NCBI RefSeq assembly: GCF_030063135.1
Contig: NZ_JASISO010000003.1
Span: forward strand, 186,001 to 250,000
Direction: 5' to 3'
Length of the DNA: 64,000 nucleotides
Origin: Streptomyces sp. G-G2
Lineage (GTDB): Bacteria; Actinomycetota; Actinomycetes; Streptomycetales; Streptomycetaceae
Each line of letters starts with the position of its first letter. The first letter of the stretch is position 1. Position numbers and translations under genes: made by a program. The notes below the pieces were generated by a model that worked only from the letters and a program-made list of their open reading frames with translations, did not search any database and was not told where the DNA came from. Shown here one piece after another: positions 43,567-52,910 of the stretch.

Positions 43567-43708
43567 GACAACTCCCGTAATCCGGTGGTTCGTTTCACTC
43601 TGTCGGCACCGGAAACACGCGGTGGCCCGGGAGCCGGTTCAACGGAATCGGGGAAAGTCCTGCGGTCCGCCCGGCCGCTCCCCGCGCGGTTCGCCGCCGG
43701 TACGCGAA

Positions 43709-43741
43709 AGCGCCGGTCAGGGCTGTGCCCCGACCGGCGCT
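43709..43741 (-). terminator. Hairpin after the sigma/anti-sigma operon
   Basis: 10-bp perfect stem AGCGCCGGTC/GACCGGCGCT with an inner GGG/CCC stem, 23 bp after the anti-sigma stop. Confidence 0.8.
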
Positions 43742-43763
43742 CCCGCACGTCCGCACCGCCCGC

Positions 43764-44495
43764 TCAGGCGGCCAGCGGTACGGTCACGAACGACGTGCCC
43801 GCCTCGTTCTGCACCACGATCTCCTTGACCTGCCCGGGGTCCACGGCGGCGGAGCCGTCCAGCGCCGCGCCCTTGCCCGAGCCGTTCTCCTGGCTGCCGA
43901 CGACCCAACTGCCCGCCGTGGTGCGCGTACCGTCCCGGGCGACCACCACCAGCAGGCAGCGTTCCCCCGCGGGGATCCCGGTCACCGCCGCGTGCAGCCG
44001 CACCCATGTGGCGGCGGGCGTCAGCTGTACGGTCGCCCGCGCGCCGGTCCCCGCATCGGTCGCCGAGGCCACCCTGACGCCCACGGGCGGCGGCGACGGC
44101 TGGGCCGACACCGTCGGGGTCGGTGGCGGGCCCTGGGCCACGGGCCCGGCGTCCGGTCCGGCCAGCGCCGTACCGGCCCAGAACACGCCGGCGAGGGCGG
44201 CCGCGGCCACCAGCCCCACGACACCCGTGCGGCGCCGCGCCGCGGCCTCCCGCTCGCTCCGCATCTGCCGCAAGGTGCGCTGGAGCAGCAGGTCACCGCC
44301 CTGCGGCGGCCCCTCCAGAAACGCCTCCTCAGGGACCTCGCCGAGCGCGGCCTCCATTTCGCGCAACGCGGCCACCTCCTCACGGCACCGCACACAGCCG
44401 CTCATGTGCTCCTCGACCCGACGGGCCTCGCCGTCGTCGAGTACGCCGAGCACGTACGGGCCGAGCAGCTCCTCCTCGTGCACCTCCCGGTTCAT
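43764..44495 (-). CDS. Zinc-binding anti-sigma factor (ZAS), membrane-anchored
   Basis: 243 aa from ATG 44493-44495, overlapping the sigma gene by 4 bp. The N-terminal ZAS domain has HMSGCVRCREE (H-x3-C-x2-C). One membrane helix, VVGLVAAAALAGVFWAGTAL, lies near residue 100. The extracytoplasmic domain (TPAATWVRLHAAVTGIPAGE) resembles RskA-like C-terminal domains. It would hold the cognate ECF sigma at the membrane until signalled. Confidence 0.92.
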   Translation of the reverse strand: MNREVHEEELLGPYVLGVLDDGEARRVEEHMSGCVRCREEVAALREMEAALGEVPEEAFLEGPPQGGDLLLQRTLRQMRSEREAAARRRTGVVGLVAAAALAGVFWAGTALAGPDAGPVAQGPPPTPTVSAQPSPPPVGVRVASATDAGTGARATVQLTPAATWVRLHAAVTGIPAGERCLLVVVARDGTRTTAGSWVVGSQENGSGKGAALDGSAAVDPGQVKEIVVQNEAGTSFVTVPLAA

Positions 44496-45121
44496 GCCAC
44501 CACCTCTCGCAGTCCGGGCTGTTGGGGCGGCCTGCCCGGTCGGTTGCCTCTGCTGCCCCGATTGTCCTTGCCCGCTCTGCCGTGGTCGGCGCCGGCCGCC
44601 TCCCGGAACGCCTCGCGCAGCGCCTTGAGGGCGTAGTGCGAGCGGGACTTGACCGTGCCCGCGGGGATCCCGAGGGTGTCGGCGGCCTCGGCCACGCTCA
44701 GCTGCCGGTAGTACAACTCCGTTATGACGTCCCGGTGTTCGGGGGAGAGCTGGTCCAGGGCGCCGAGTACGGTCATGGAGTCCACCACGGAATCGGCATG
44801 GTCCAGCTCCACCGGGGGCATGGCGGCGGAACCGGACACCTCCTTCGGCCGGGCCGCCCGGGCCCGGAAGCGGTCCGTGATGATGTTGCGGGCCACGGTG
44901 AGCAGCCAGCCGCGCACCGAACCCTTTCCGTTCACCAGTACGTCCGCATGCCGCCAGGCGCGGATGAACGTCTCCTGGACGACGTCCTCGGCGGTGGCGC
45001 GGTCTCCGGTCAGCCGGGTCGCGTACGCGAGCAGGGCGTGGCCGTGCTCCTCGTACACCGACCTGATCAGTGCTTCGTCGGTCGAGCCCCGCCGACCGCG
45101 GGGCCACAGTGGTCCGGCCAT
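44492..45121 (-). CDS. ECF RNA polymerase sigma factor
   Basis: 209 aa from ATG 45119-45121; an upstream start at 45190 is possible but unconserved. Region 2: YEEHGHALLAYATRLTGDRA, VVQETFIRAWRH. Region 4: LSPEHRDVITELYYRQLSVA, ADTLGIPAGTVKSRSHYALK. Overlap with the ZAS anti-sigma gene shows a regulatory pair. Confidence 0.95.
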   Translation of the reverse strand: MAGPLWPRGRRGSTDEALIRSVYEEHGHALLAYATRLTGDRATAEDVVQETFIRAWRHADVLVNGKGSVRGWLLTVARNIITDRFRARAARPKEVSGSAAMPPVELDHADSVVDSMTVLGALDQLSPEHRDVITELYYRQLSVAEAADTLGIPAGTVKSRSHYALKALREAFREAAGADHGRAGKDNRGSRGNRPGRPPQQPGLREVVA

Positions 45122-45212
45122 CTCACCCTCTCCGTCTTCCTCGCGTGCGTGGTGCGGTCCGTACACGCCGCCAGGACGCCCCGGGTTCACGTGGCCCGCG
45201 TCACACCGGCCG

Positions 45213-46301
45213 TCAGCAGCGGCGGCCCTCGTTGAGGCAGGACACGATCCGCGCCATCGCGGCGTCGGTCATCACGTTCACGAACATCGCGTGGTCCGTC
45301 TCCGGGCCGTGCCGCTGTTCGGGGAAGGAGTCGAGGGCGACCGGGACGCCCGGAGCGACGGCGTAGGCGAGGGAGATCCGCAGCTCGGGCACCGGGAAGG
45401 TGGCGGCCGGGCAGATGCCGCCCGCGCCAGGGAACACCAGGTGCGAACGATGGTCGAAGGCGGCCGTGTCCAGGCCGTTCCAGCAGCTGGGGAAGGTCAG
45501 CGTGCGGGTGATCCGCTCACCACCGGGGCACCGCGGGTAGCGGGTGGTGGACCGGTCGGGCGAGCCCGAACAGCCCCAGCGGGCCCGGACCTCGGCGTCG
45601 CTGTCCGCGGTACGGGCGACGGGGTCGCCGGTCATGGCGCGCAGGAACCGGGGCATCGCTACGACCTTGCCCGCCGGGTTGCCGAGGAACCGGAGGGAGA
45701 CGGCCGCCTCGGGCAGGATCGCGCCCGTGTTCCCGTGTCCGGCCGCGCTCTCCCGCGGCCGGACGCCGGGCCTGTCCTGGCGGCGGAGCACCGGCCAGTA
45801 GTACGCCGACCGGTCGCCGTCGCGGCAGCTGGTGGGCGCCGCGGCGAGGGAGCCGTCCGTGGACAGCGCGTCGGTGGACAGGTTGCCGACGTAGGCGTGC
45901 GTGTGGTGGGCGCCCGCGCGCAGGCCCGGGGAGACGACGAGGTTGTCCTCGTTGTAGTGGCCCTCCTCGTCGCGGCCGCAGTCGACGTCCGCCGTGCCCG
46001 TCGAGGCGTCGGGCCCGAGCGGGCCGGGGTCGCCGGGACCGGGCGGGACCTCGCGGATGTCCACGAAGTCGCCGGGCGCGGGCCGGTCGGCGGCGGACCC
46101 GGCGTGTGCCGTGCCCGCCGAGCCCCCCGCGCCCGCGCCCCCCGCGCCCCCCGTGTCCGCCGGTCCGGCGGCCGGGCCCCCGTGCGCGCCCGGCCGCCGC
46201 GCCGCGTCGGCCGCCCGCGAGGCGCCCAGCACGGCGCCCGTCAGTCCGCCGCCGAGCAGCAGGCAGATCAGCAGCGCGAGCAGTCGGCGTTCAGTCCCCA
46301 T
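45213..46301 (-). CDS. Secreted DUF1996 protein
   Basis: 362 aa from ATG 46299-46301 (GTG at 46310 possible). Signal anchor RLLALLICLLLGGGLTGAVL, a Gly/Ala-rich linker to about residue 75, then DUF1996: HYNEDNLVVSPGLRAGAHHT, SAYYWPVL, FPSCWNGLDT, DHRSHLVFP, CPAATFPVPEL. The family is related to secreted fungal WSC-associated proteins; function unknown. Several Cys suggest disulfides. Confidence 0.85.
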   Translation of the reverse strand: MGTERRLLALLICLLLGGGLTGAVLGASRAADAARRPGAHGGPAAGPADTGGAGGAGAGGSAGTAHAGSAADRPAPGDFVDIREVPPGPGDPGPLGPDASTGTADVDCGRDEEGHYNEDNLVVSPGLRAGAHHTHAYVGNLSTDALSTDGSLAAAPTSCRDGDRSAYYWPVLRRQDRPGVRPRESAAGHGNTGAILPEAAVSLRFLGNPAGKVVAMPRFLRAMTGDPVARTADSDAEVRARWGCSGSPDRSTTRYPRCPGGERITRTLTFPSCWNGLDTAAFDHRSHLVFPGAGGICPAATFPVPELRISLAYAVAPGVPVALDSFPEQRHGPETDHAMFVNVMTDAAMARIVSCLNEGRRC

Positions 46302-46837
46302 GACGGTCACGGTTGCCGTTCGCGGGCCCCGCGGTCAACCGCGTCTCACGGACGGCCCGGCGGCCCCGGCCCGAGGGCCGCGGGGGAGCGGCAGGGGGGT
46401 GAGCAAGGGTTTTCCCCGTATCGAGTTCATCCCCGCGTTGCCTACTGTCTGCCCACCGGCGATGTCGCCCGGGACCGAACACCAGCGACGCCAACCCCAC
46501 TTGGCGCGCGGCTGCGCGACCCGGCGCTCCCCGGTACCGCCGTTGCCCCGCCCCGTCGACGCGGGCGGGGTCACGTGGCGAGCGGTGGTGGCCGGGGCGC
46601 GTTGAGGAGCCCTCTCCGGCCGCCGCCGCCCGCGAGGCGGGCCCTGCCCCACACACCCCACCCCACACCCCACACGCCCCACCCCTCCCCGGGTGCCTCC
46701 CCGTATCCCGTCCACCGCCGCGCACACCGTCGTGCGGGCACCGTGCCTCCTCCCCTACCTCCCCCCACGCAACCTCCCACACAGCTCCACACCGGCCGTC
46801 CCCGGCCTGCCGGGGACGGCCCGCGAAAGGGAACACC
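46302..46837 (+). other. 536-bp divergent intergenic region
   Basis: No credible gene. A C/A-rich low-complexity stretch (46640-46790, CCCCAC and CACACC repeats) fills the half nearest the protease gene. The AT-richer part around 46405-46450 is the likelier promoter area for both directions. Confidence 0.5.
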
Positions 46838-48652
46838 GTGCACGCGTCCAGACGTAGGCTCATATCCGTGGTGGCGATGTCCGTCACCCTGCTCGGCGGT
46901 ACCGCCACCACCTCGATGGCCCTCGGCCACCCCGCCTCCGCGCCCGCCGCGGCCGCCGCGGCCCCCGTCGGCCCGACCACCCCGGCCCCCGTCGAGAACC
47001 TGATCGTCGGATACAAGTCCTCGGCCACCGAGGCGAGTTCCAACACCGCCGCGGCCGATGACGCCGTCGCCAAGGGCAAGAAGACCGGCAAGAGGACGAC
47101 GTTCGAGCGCCGTCTCGGCACCGGAGCCGCGCTGGTCAACCTCGGCGGCGCCGTGGCCCCCGCCGACGCGGCGGGCGTGATCGCCCAGTTCCGTTCCGAC
47201 CCGGACGTGGCCTACGTGGAGCCCGACTCCCGCGCCTACGCCATGGCCACCCCGGACGACACCGAGTACGCCAAGCAGTGGGACCTCTTCGAGCCCACCG
47301 CGGGCATGAACGTCCCCGGCGCCTGGGCCAAGGCCACCGGCAGTGGCGTCACCGTCGCCGTCATCGACACCGGCTACGTCACCCACTCCGACGTGGCGCC
47401 GAACATCGTCGCCGGATACGACTTCATCTCCAGCTCCACCGCGGCCCGTGACGGCAACGGCCGGGACAGCAACCCCGCCGACCAGGGCGACTGGAGCGCG
47501 GCCGAGGAGTGCGGCACCGGCTCCAAGGCCAGTGACTCCTCCTGGCACGGCACCCACGTGGCGGGCACCATCGCCGCCGCCACCAACAACGGCAAGGGCA
47601 TCGCGGGCATCGCCTACGGCGCGAAGATCCAGCCCGTCCGGGTGCTCGGCAAGTGCGGCGGCGCCACCTCGGACATCGTGGACGCCATCACCTGGGCCTC
47701 CGGCGGCAGCGTCCCCGGCGTCCCGGCCAACGCCACCCCGGCCAAGGTCATCAACATGAGCCTCGGCGGCTCCGGCGCCTGCGGCACCAGCTACCAGAAC
47801 GCCATCAACTCGGCCGTCGCGCGCGGCACGACCGTCGTCGTCGCCGCGGGCAACAGCAACGCGGACGCGAGCGGCTTCACGCCCGCCAGCTGCAGCAACG
47901 TGATCACCGTCGCGGCGACCAACCGCACCGGTGACCGCTCCTTCTATTCCAACTTCGGCTCCCTGGTCGACGTCGCGGCCCCGGGCGGCGAGACCCGCCG
48001 CGCCACCGACACGCCCGGCACCGTCACCACCCCCGAGAACGGCATCCTCTCCTCGCTGAACGCGGGCACCACCACCCCCGGCGCCGAGATCTACAAGCCC
48101 TACCAGGGCACCAGCATGGCCGCCCCGCACATCGCCGGTCTCGCCGCGCTGCTCGTCTCCGCCAAGTCCTCCCTCACCCCGGCCCAGGTCGAGTCGGCCA
48201 TCAAGGCCAATGCCCGCCCGCTCGCGGGGACCTGCACCGGTGGCTGCGGAGCCGGTCTGGCCGACGCGGCCGCGACCGTGACCGCCGTGAGCTCCACCCC
48301 GCCCGCCCAGGCCTACGAGAACACCACCGACGTCGCCATCCCGGACAACGGCGGGGCCGTCTCCTCCTCGATCACCGTCTCGGGCCGCACGGGCAATGCC
48401 CCGGCGACCCTCATGGTGTCCGTCGACATCAAGCACACCTACCGCGGTGACTTGGTCATCGACCTGGTCGGCCCCGGCGGCGTCGTCGTCAAGCGCCTGC
48501 AGAACTCCTCCGGCGACAGCGCCGACAACATCCTGACCACCTACACCGTCGACGCGTCCGCGCTGCCCGCCAACGGCACCTGGCAGCTCAAGGTCCAGGA
48601 CGTCGCCGCCGCCGACACCGGCTTCATCGACTCCTGGAGCCTCGGCTTCTGA
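46838..48652 (+). CDS. Secreted subtilisin-like S8 protease with P-domain
   Basis: 604 aa, GTG start behind GAAAGG. Signal peptide about 1-35, then an I9 propeptide (VENLIVGYKS to DVAYVEPDSRAYA). Catalytic triad Asp177 (AVIDTGYVTHSDV), His240 (HGTHVAGTIAAATN), Ser426 (GTSMAAPHIAGLAAL). The C-terminal 115 residues form a proprotein-convertase P-domain (DVAIPDNGGAVSSSITVSGR; HTYRGDLVIDLVGPGG). Likely an extracellular serine protease processed after export. Confidence 0.95.
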   Translation: MHASRRRLISVVAMSVTLLGGTATTSMALGHPASAPAAAAAAPVGPTTPAPVENLIVGYKSSATEASSNTAAADDAVAKGKKTGKRTTFERRLGTGAALVNLGGAVAPADAAGVIAQFRSDPDVAYVEPDSRAYAMATPDDTEYAKQWDLFEPTAGMNVPGAWAKATGSGVTVAVIDTGYVTHSDVAPNIVAGYDFISSSTAARDGNGRDSNPADQGDWSAAEECGTGSKASDSSWHGTHVAGTIAAATNNGKGIAGIAYGAKIQPVRVLGKCGGATSDIVDAITWASGGSVPGVPANATPAKVINMSLGGSGACGTSYQNAINSAVARGTTVVVAAGNSNADASGFTPASCSNVITVAATNRTGDRSFYSNFGSLVDVAAPGGETRRATDTPGTVTTPENGILSSLNAGTTTPGAEIYKPYQGTSMAAPHIAGLAALLVSAKSSLTPAQVESAIKANARPLAGTCTGGCGAGLADAAATVTAVSSTPPAQAYENTTDVAIPDNGGAVSSSITVSGRTGNAPATLMVSVDIKHTYRGDLVIDLVGPGGVVVKRLQNSSGDSADNILTTYTVDASALPANGTWQLKVQDVAAADTGFIDSWSLGF

Positions 48653-48954
48653 ACCGGCCCCGGTCCTCGGACCGCCCCGGCTCCCGAACCGGCCTCCGGC
48701 CCGACCTCCGGCCCGGCTCCCGAACCGGTCCCGGGCACTGAACCAGCCGCTCTGACGGGCCGATAGTACGGACCAAGCCACCCCCCGGACCTGCCAATAC
48801 ACCGCGTAAGGGCGGCTCCGGCGGGCTTTCCGGTCACCTGACTGATTTCTGCGTCACAATCCGGGTCCGCCCGGCGGCCGACCTCGTATTGTCGCGCTCA
48901 CAGAAGCAGCACAGGAACTGGGGACCGAGAGGCTGGTGGCTGTGCGTGGCGGCG
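48653..48954 (+). other. 302-bp intergenic region with degenerate repeats
   Basis: The first 100 bp has two copies of GGCTCCCGAACCGG (around 48688 and 48715) and a small hairpin CGGTCCTCGGACCG at 48661-48674 that may end the protease transcript. The remainder likely holds the LuxR promoter, with TATTGT near 48886 as a possible -10. Confidence 0.45.
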
Positions 48955-51714
48955 ATGGGGAACGCTGACACGACCGTCGGGCACGGTGAACTGATCGAGA
49001 CGGTGGACCGCGCGCTGACCACGCACGGCCGCGCCGTCCTCACCGGACCGGCAGGTTCGGGCAAGACCGAGGTACTGCGCGCGATCGCGGCGGCCGCCAC
49101 CGGCCGCCGCGAACGCGTGCTCCGGCTCGCGCCCGAAGCCGCCGACCAGTGGATACCCGAGGCCTCCGCGGCCGCCCTGCTCGCCTCCGTCCCCCGCACC
49201 GCGCTCGACCGGCTCGCCCCGCCCCAGCGCACCGCCATCGCCCAGCTCCGCCGCGAGGCCGACGCCCCGCGCGCCGGACGCGACCACGTGGCCCTGCGCC
49301 TCGCCGTGGTCGAGGTGCTCCGCGCCCTGGCCGACCGGAACCCCCTCCTTCTCGTCCTCGACAACGCCCAGTGGCTCGACGCCGAGACCACCGACCTGCT
49401 CCGCTTCGCGCTGCGCCTGACCCCGCGCGCCGTCCGGGTCCTGGTGGCCGAATGCGTCCAGGGCGGCGCCCCCGTCGCCGAAACCCTTTGCGGGCCCGGC
49501 ACCCCCGCGGTCCGGATGCCGCCGCTCGGCGCCGACGAGGTCGCCGAACTCCTCGTACGCCACGGCCTGCCCGCCCGCCTCGCCGGGCGGATCCACCAGG
49601 CCAGCGGCGGCAACCCGCGCCTCGCCCTCGCCTTCGGGCACTCCCTCGCCGAGGCCCGCGACGGCGCCGCGCACCACGCCGACACCCTGCCCCTGTCCGG
49701 CCAGGCCCGCGAGGTGGCGCGCAGGCTGCTCGCCGAAGCCCCGGCGCGCGCCCACCGGACCCTGCTGCTCGCCGCCCTCGCGGCCCGGCCCACCACCGCC
49801 CTGCTCCGCCGGGCGGGCCGCCCCGACGCGGAGGCCGAGCTGGCCGAGGCCGAACGGGCCGCGCTGGTGACCGTACGAGAGGACGGCACGGTCGAGTTCA
49901 CCGCTGGAGCGCTGCCCACCGCCCTCGCGGCCGACGCGGGCTGGCCCGAACGGGCCGCCGGGCACGCGGCGCTGGCCGCCGCCGTCGACGACCCCGTCCA
50001 GGCGGTCCGCCACCGCGCCCTGGCCGTGGACACCCCCGACGAGGCGCTCGCCGCCGAGATCACCGAGGCCGCCGCGGACTGCCGCCGCCGGGGCAGACGC
50101 GCCCTGGCCGCCGAACTCGGCCTGCTCGCCGCGGAACGCACCCCGCCGGGCCGGGCCGCCGCCGAACTGGCCCGGCTGGTCGGCGCCGCGGAGGATGCGG
50201 GCTGGGCGGGCCGCGCCGACCTCGCCCGCCGCGCCGCCCGTCTCGTCCTGGCCCGCGACGCCCCGCCCGCCGACCGGGTACGGGCCCGGCTCGCCGTGAT
50301 CGACGCGGCCGGGCAGGCCCTCGCCGACCTCGACGAGACCTTCGCCCATGCCCGCGACGACGCCGCCGCCGACCCCGCGCTCCAGGCCGCCGTACAACTG
50401 CGGATCGCCTGGAAGCTCAACCTGTCCGACGGCGACCCCGTCCGCTCCCGCGCCGCCGCGGCCGAAGCGGGGGTACTGGCCGCCATAGGCGGGGACCAGG
50501 TCGCCGAGGCCATGGCCCTGACCGTGCGGGCCCGGATGGGCCGGATCCTGGGCGACCCGGCCGCCGAGGACATCCTGGCCGAGGCCCTCACCCTGCCCGC
50601 CCCCGAGGTACCGCTCGGCATGCGCAACGCCCCGCAGTACCTCGCCGTCCGCCACGCCCTCTTCGACGACCGGCTCACCGACGCCCGCGAGCAGCTCCTG
50701 GTCCTGCTGCCCGCCGTACGGCGCACCGGCTCCGCCGAGGACGTCTTCGAGGTACTGCGCAGCCTCACCGAGGCCGAACTGCGCCGCGGCCGCTGCGCGG
50801 CGGGCATGGCCCACGCCCGCCGCGCCCTGGAACTGACCATCGAGGCGGGCCTCTCGCCCGGCCCCGCCTGGTACGTCGCGGCCTCGGCCGAGGCCATGGG
50901 CGGCAGCTTCGCGCGCGCCGCCGGATACGCCCGGCGCGGCATCCAGGCCTCCGAGGAGGAACACGACCAGGTGTTCCTCTCGCGCAGCCTGTTCGCCCTC
51001 GGCCAGGTCGAACTGGCCACGGGCGAGACCACCAAGGCCGTGACCACCCTGCGCCGCGTCGCGGCCCTGGAGGCGGCCCAGCAGGTCGTGGATCCCTCCA
51101 TCCTGCGCTGGCACGGGGAACTCGCCGAGGCCCTGGTCGCCGCCGACGCCACCGACGAGGCCGCCGAACTGGCCGGATCCGTGCGTACGGTCGCCCTCGG
51201 CCTGGGCCGCACCAGCGTGGTCGCCGCCCTCGACCGGGCCCTCGGCCTGTGCCTGTCCGCGCGCGGCGAGGCCGACGCGGCCGTCGCCCTGCTCGAAGCC
51301 ACCGCCGAGCGGTTCGACCGCCTCGAACTGCCCCTGGAGCACGGCCGGACCCTGCTCGCCGTCGCCCGGGTGGAACGCCGTCGGCGCCGCCGCGCCCCAG
51401 CCCGCGCCGCGCTGCTCTCGGCGGCCCGGATCTTCGCCGCGGCGGAGGCGAAGCCCTGGGCCGCGCTGGCCGGGGAGAGCGCGCCCGGCCCGGCGGGCGG
51501 CGCCGAGAGCGGGACCGGGTGCCCGGGCGTGGCCGCGCTCACCGAGGCCGAGACCCGGCTCGCCCTGCTGGTCGGCCAGGGCGCCAGCAACCAGGAGGCC
51601 GCCGCCCGGCTCTTCGTGAGCGTCAAGACGGTGGAGGCGCGGCTCACCCGCATCTACCAGAAGCTCGACGTGCGGTCCCGGGCCCAGCTGGCCACCGCGC
51701 TGCGGGCCCGCTGA
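48955..51714 (+). CDS. Large LuxR-family ATPase regulator (LAL-like)
   Basis: 919 aa from ATG 48955 (GTG 48946 is an alternative). AAA/STAND ATPase: Walker A GPAGSGKTE at 31-39, Walker B LLLVLDNAQWLD near 135, followed by a long helical TPR-like middle. The C-terminal LuxR HTH is LTEAETRLALLVGQGASNQE, LFVSVKTVEARLTRIYQKLD. Target genes unknown; no biosynthetic cluster is directly attached. Confidence 0.92.
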   Translation: MGNADTTVGHGELIETVDRALTTHGRAVLTGPAGSGKTEVLRAIAAAATGRRERVLRLAPEAADQWIPEASAAALLASVPRTALDRLAPPQRTAIAQLRREADAPRAGRDHVALRLAVVEVLRALADRNPLLLVLDNAQWLDAETTDLLRFALRLTPRAVRVLVAECVQGGAPVAETLCGPGTPAVRMPPLGADEVAELLVRHGLPARLAGRIHQASGGNPRLALAFGHSLAEARDGAAHHADTLPLSGQAREVARRLLAEAPARAHRTLLLAALAARPTTALLRRAGRPDAEAELAEAERAALVTVREDGTVEFTAGALPTALAADAGWPERAAGHAALAAAVDDPVQAVRHRALAVDTPDEALAAEITEAAADCRRRGRRALAAELGLLAAERTPPGRAAAELARLVGAAEDAGWAGRADLARRAARLVLARDAPPADRVRARLAVIDAAGQALADLDETFAHARDDAAADPALQAAVQLRIAWKLNLSDGDPVRSRAAAAEAGVLAAIGGDQVAEAMALTVRARMGRILGDPAAEDILAEALTLPAPEVPLGMRNAPQYLAVRHALFDDRLTDAREQLLVLLPAVRRTGSAEDVFEVLRSLTEAELRRGRCAAGMAHARRALELTIEAGLSPGPAWYVAASAEAMGGSFARAAGYARRGIQASEEEHDQVFLSRSLFALGQVELATGETTKAVTTLRRVAALEAAQQVVDPSILRWHGELAEALVAADATDEAAELAGSVRTVALGLGRTSVVAALDRALGLCLSARGEADAAVALLEATAERFDRLELPLEHGRTLLAVARVERRRRRRAPARAALLSAARIFAAAEAKPWAALAGESAPGPAGGAESGTGCPGVAALTEAETRLALLVGQGASNQEAAARLFVSVKTVEARLTRIYQKLDVRSRAQLATALRAR

Positions 51715-51801
51715 GCGGGCCGCTGGCCGGGCCCGCCGAGCCCGTCCGTGACCTGATTTATCGGGTGGCCCGAAAGGACCCGGGAGCCCTAGGGTGCGCG
51801 C

Positions 51802-52863
51802 ATGACGATCATGAACGCACAGCATGTGGACGAAGCGGTCTCCCTCACGGCGCGGGCCCTGCGCTCGGTCGCGCACCTCGACTGGTCGGTGCCCGCCGCC
51901 GGGCTGGAGTGGAGCTGCTACGACACCGTCGTCCACGTGGCGAGCGACTTCACCGGCTACGCGACCCAGCTCACCGGCCGCGCCTCCGCCGGGTACGTGC
52001 CCTACGAGATAGCGGCCGACCCGGGGACCGGGCCCGACGGGCTGATCCACATCATCGAGGCGACCGGCGGCCTGCTCTCCGCCGTCGTCGCCACGAGCCC
52101 CGCCGAGGTCCGGGCCTGGCACCCGTACGGCACCGGAGGCGCGGACGCCTTCGCCGCCATGGGCATCGTCGAGGCGCTGCTGCACACCCATGACGTGCTG
52201 GGTGGGCTCGGGGTCACCGACTGGGCGCCCCCGGCGGAGCTGTGCGGGGCGGTCCTGGACCGGCTCTTCCCGCACGCGCCGCGCGCGCATTCCCCGTGGC
52301 CGACCCTGCTGTGGGCCACCGGGCGGGCCGAGTTGCCGGGCCTGCCTCGGCTGGCGGGCTGGCGCTGGCAGACCGCGCCGATCCGCACCGAGCGGCTGGC
52401 GCTGTGCGAGATCTCCCCGGTGACCGGGGCCGATCTGCACACGGGCGGCCCGGGCGGGTTCGCGTGGACCGAGGACGGGCCGTACGAGGGCACCCGCTTC
52501 GCCGCCGGAATGGTCACCAAGGCGCACGAGGCGGGGGTCCACCGGCCGGGCTGGGGCGCGTACGCGATCGTCCGCGCCGAGGACGGGCGCGCGGTGGGCG
52601 GCATCGGCTTCCACGGCGCTCCCGACGGCGACGGCCACGCGGAGATCGGATACGACCTGGTGCCCTCGGCCCGGGGCAACGGCTACGCCACCGAGGCGGT
52701 ACGGGCGCTGACGGCCTGGGCCCTCGGTCAGCCCGGCCTGAGCGCGCTGCACGCCACGGTGGACGAGGAGAACCTCGCCTCGCACGCGGTCGTCGCCCGG
52801 GCCGGGTTCCAGCGCGGCGGCGAGGGCGAGGGGCAGGTCCACTACACCCTCACCGCCCGCTGA
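51802..52863 (+). CDS. Fusion of DinB/maleylpyruvate-isomerase-like domain and GNAT acetyltransferase
   Basis: 353 aa. Residues 1-185 are a mycothiol-maleylpyruvate-isomerase/DinB-type four-helix domain (LDWSVPAAGLEWSCYDTVVH, MGIVEALLHTHDVLGGLG). Residues 190-353 form a RimJ/RimL-type GNAT domain (TERLALCEISPVTGADL, VGGIGFHGAPDGDGHAEIGY, VPSARGNGYATEAVRALTAW with the CoA loop R-G-N-G-Y-A). In many genomes these are separate, so the fusion links a thiol/metal-dependent fold to N-acetylation. Substrate unknown. Confidence 0.85.
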   Translation: MTIMNAQHVDEAVSLTARALRSVAHLDWSVPAAGLEWSCYDTVVHVASDFTGYATQLTGRASAGYVPYEIAADPGTGPDGLIHIIEATGGLLSAVVATSPAEVRAWHPYGTGGADAFAAMGIVEALLHTHDVLGGLGVTDWAPPAELCGAVLDRLFPHAPRAHSPWPTLLWATGRAELPGLPRLAGWRWQTAPIRTERLALCEISPVTGADLHTGGPGGFAWTEDGPYEGTRFAAGMVTKAHEAGVHRPGWGAYAIVRAEDGRAVGGIGFHGAPDGDGHAEIGYDLVPSARGNGYATEAVRALTAWALGQPGLSALHATVDEENLASHAVVARAGFQRGGEGEGQVHYTLTAR

Positions 52864-52869
52864 GACGGC

Positions 52870-52899
52870 GCGGGCCGGGCCCGAACGGGACCGGCCCGC
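52870..52899. terminator. Hairpin between convergent genes
   Basis: 9-bp stem GCGGGCCGG/CCGGCCCGC with an inner CCC/GGG stem and a 4-nt loop. It can serve both the GNAT fusion and the DoxX gene. Confidence 0.75.
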
Positions 52900-52910
52900 C
52901 GCACCCCGGA

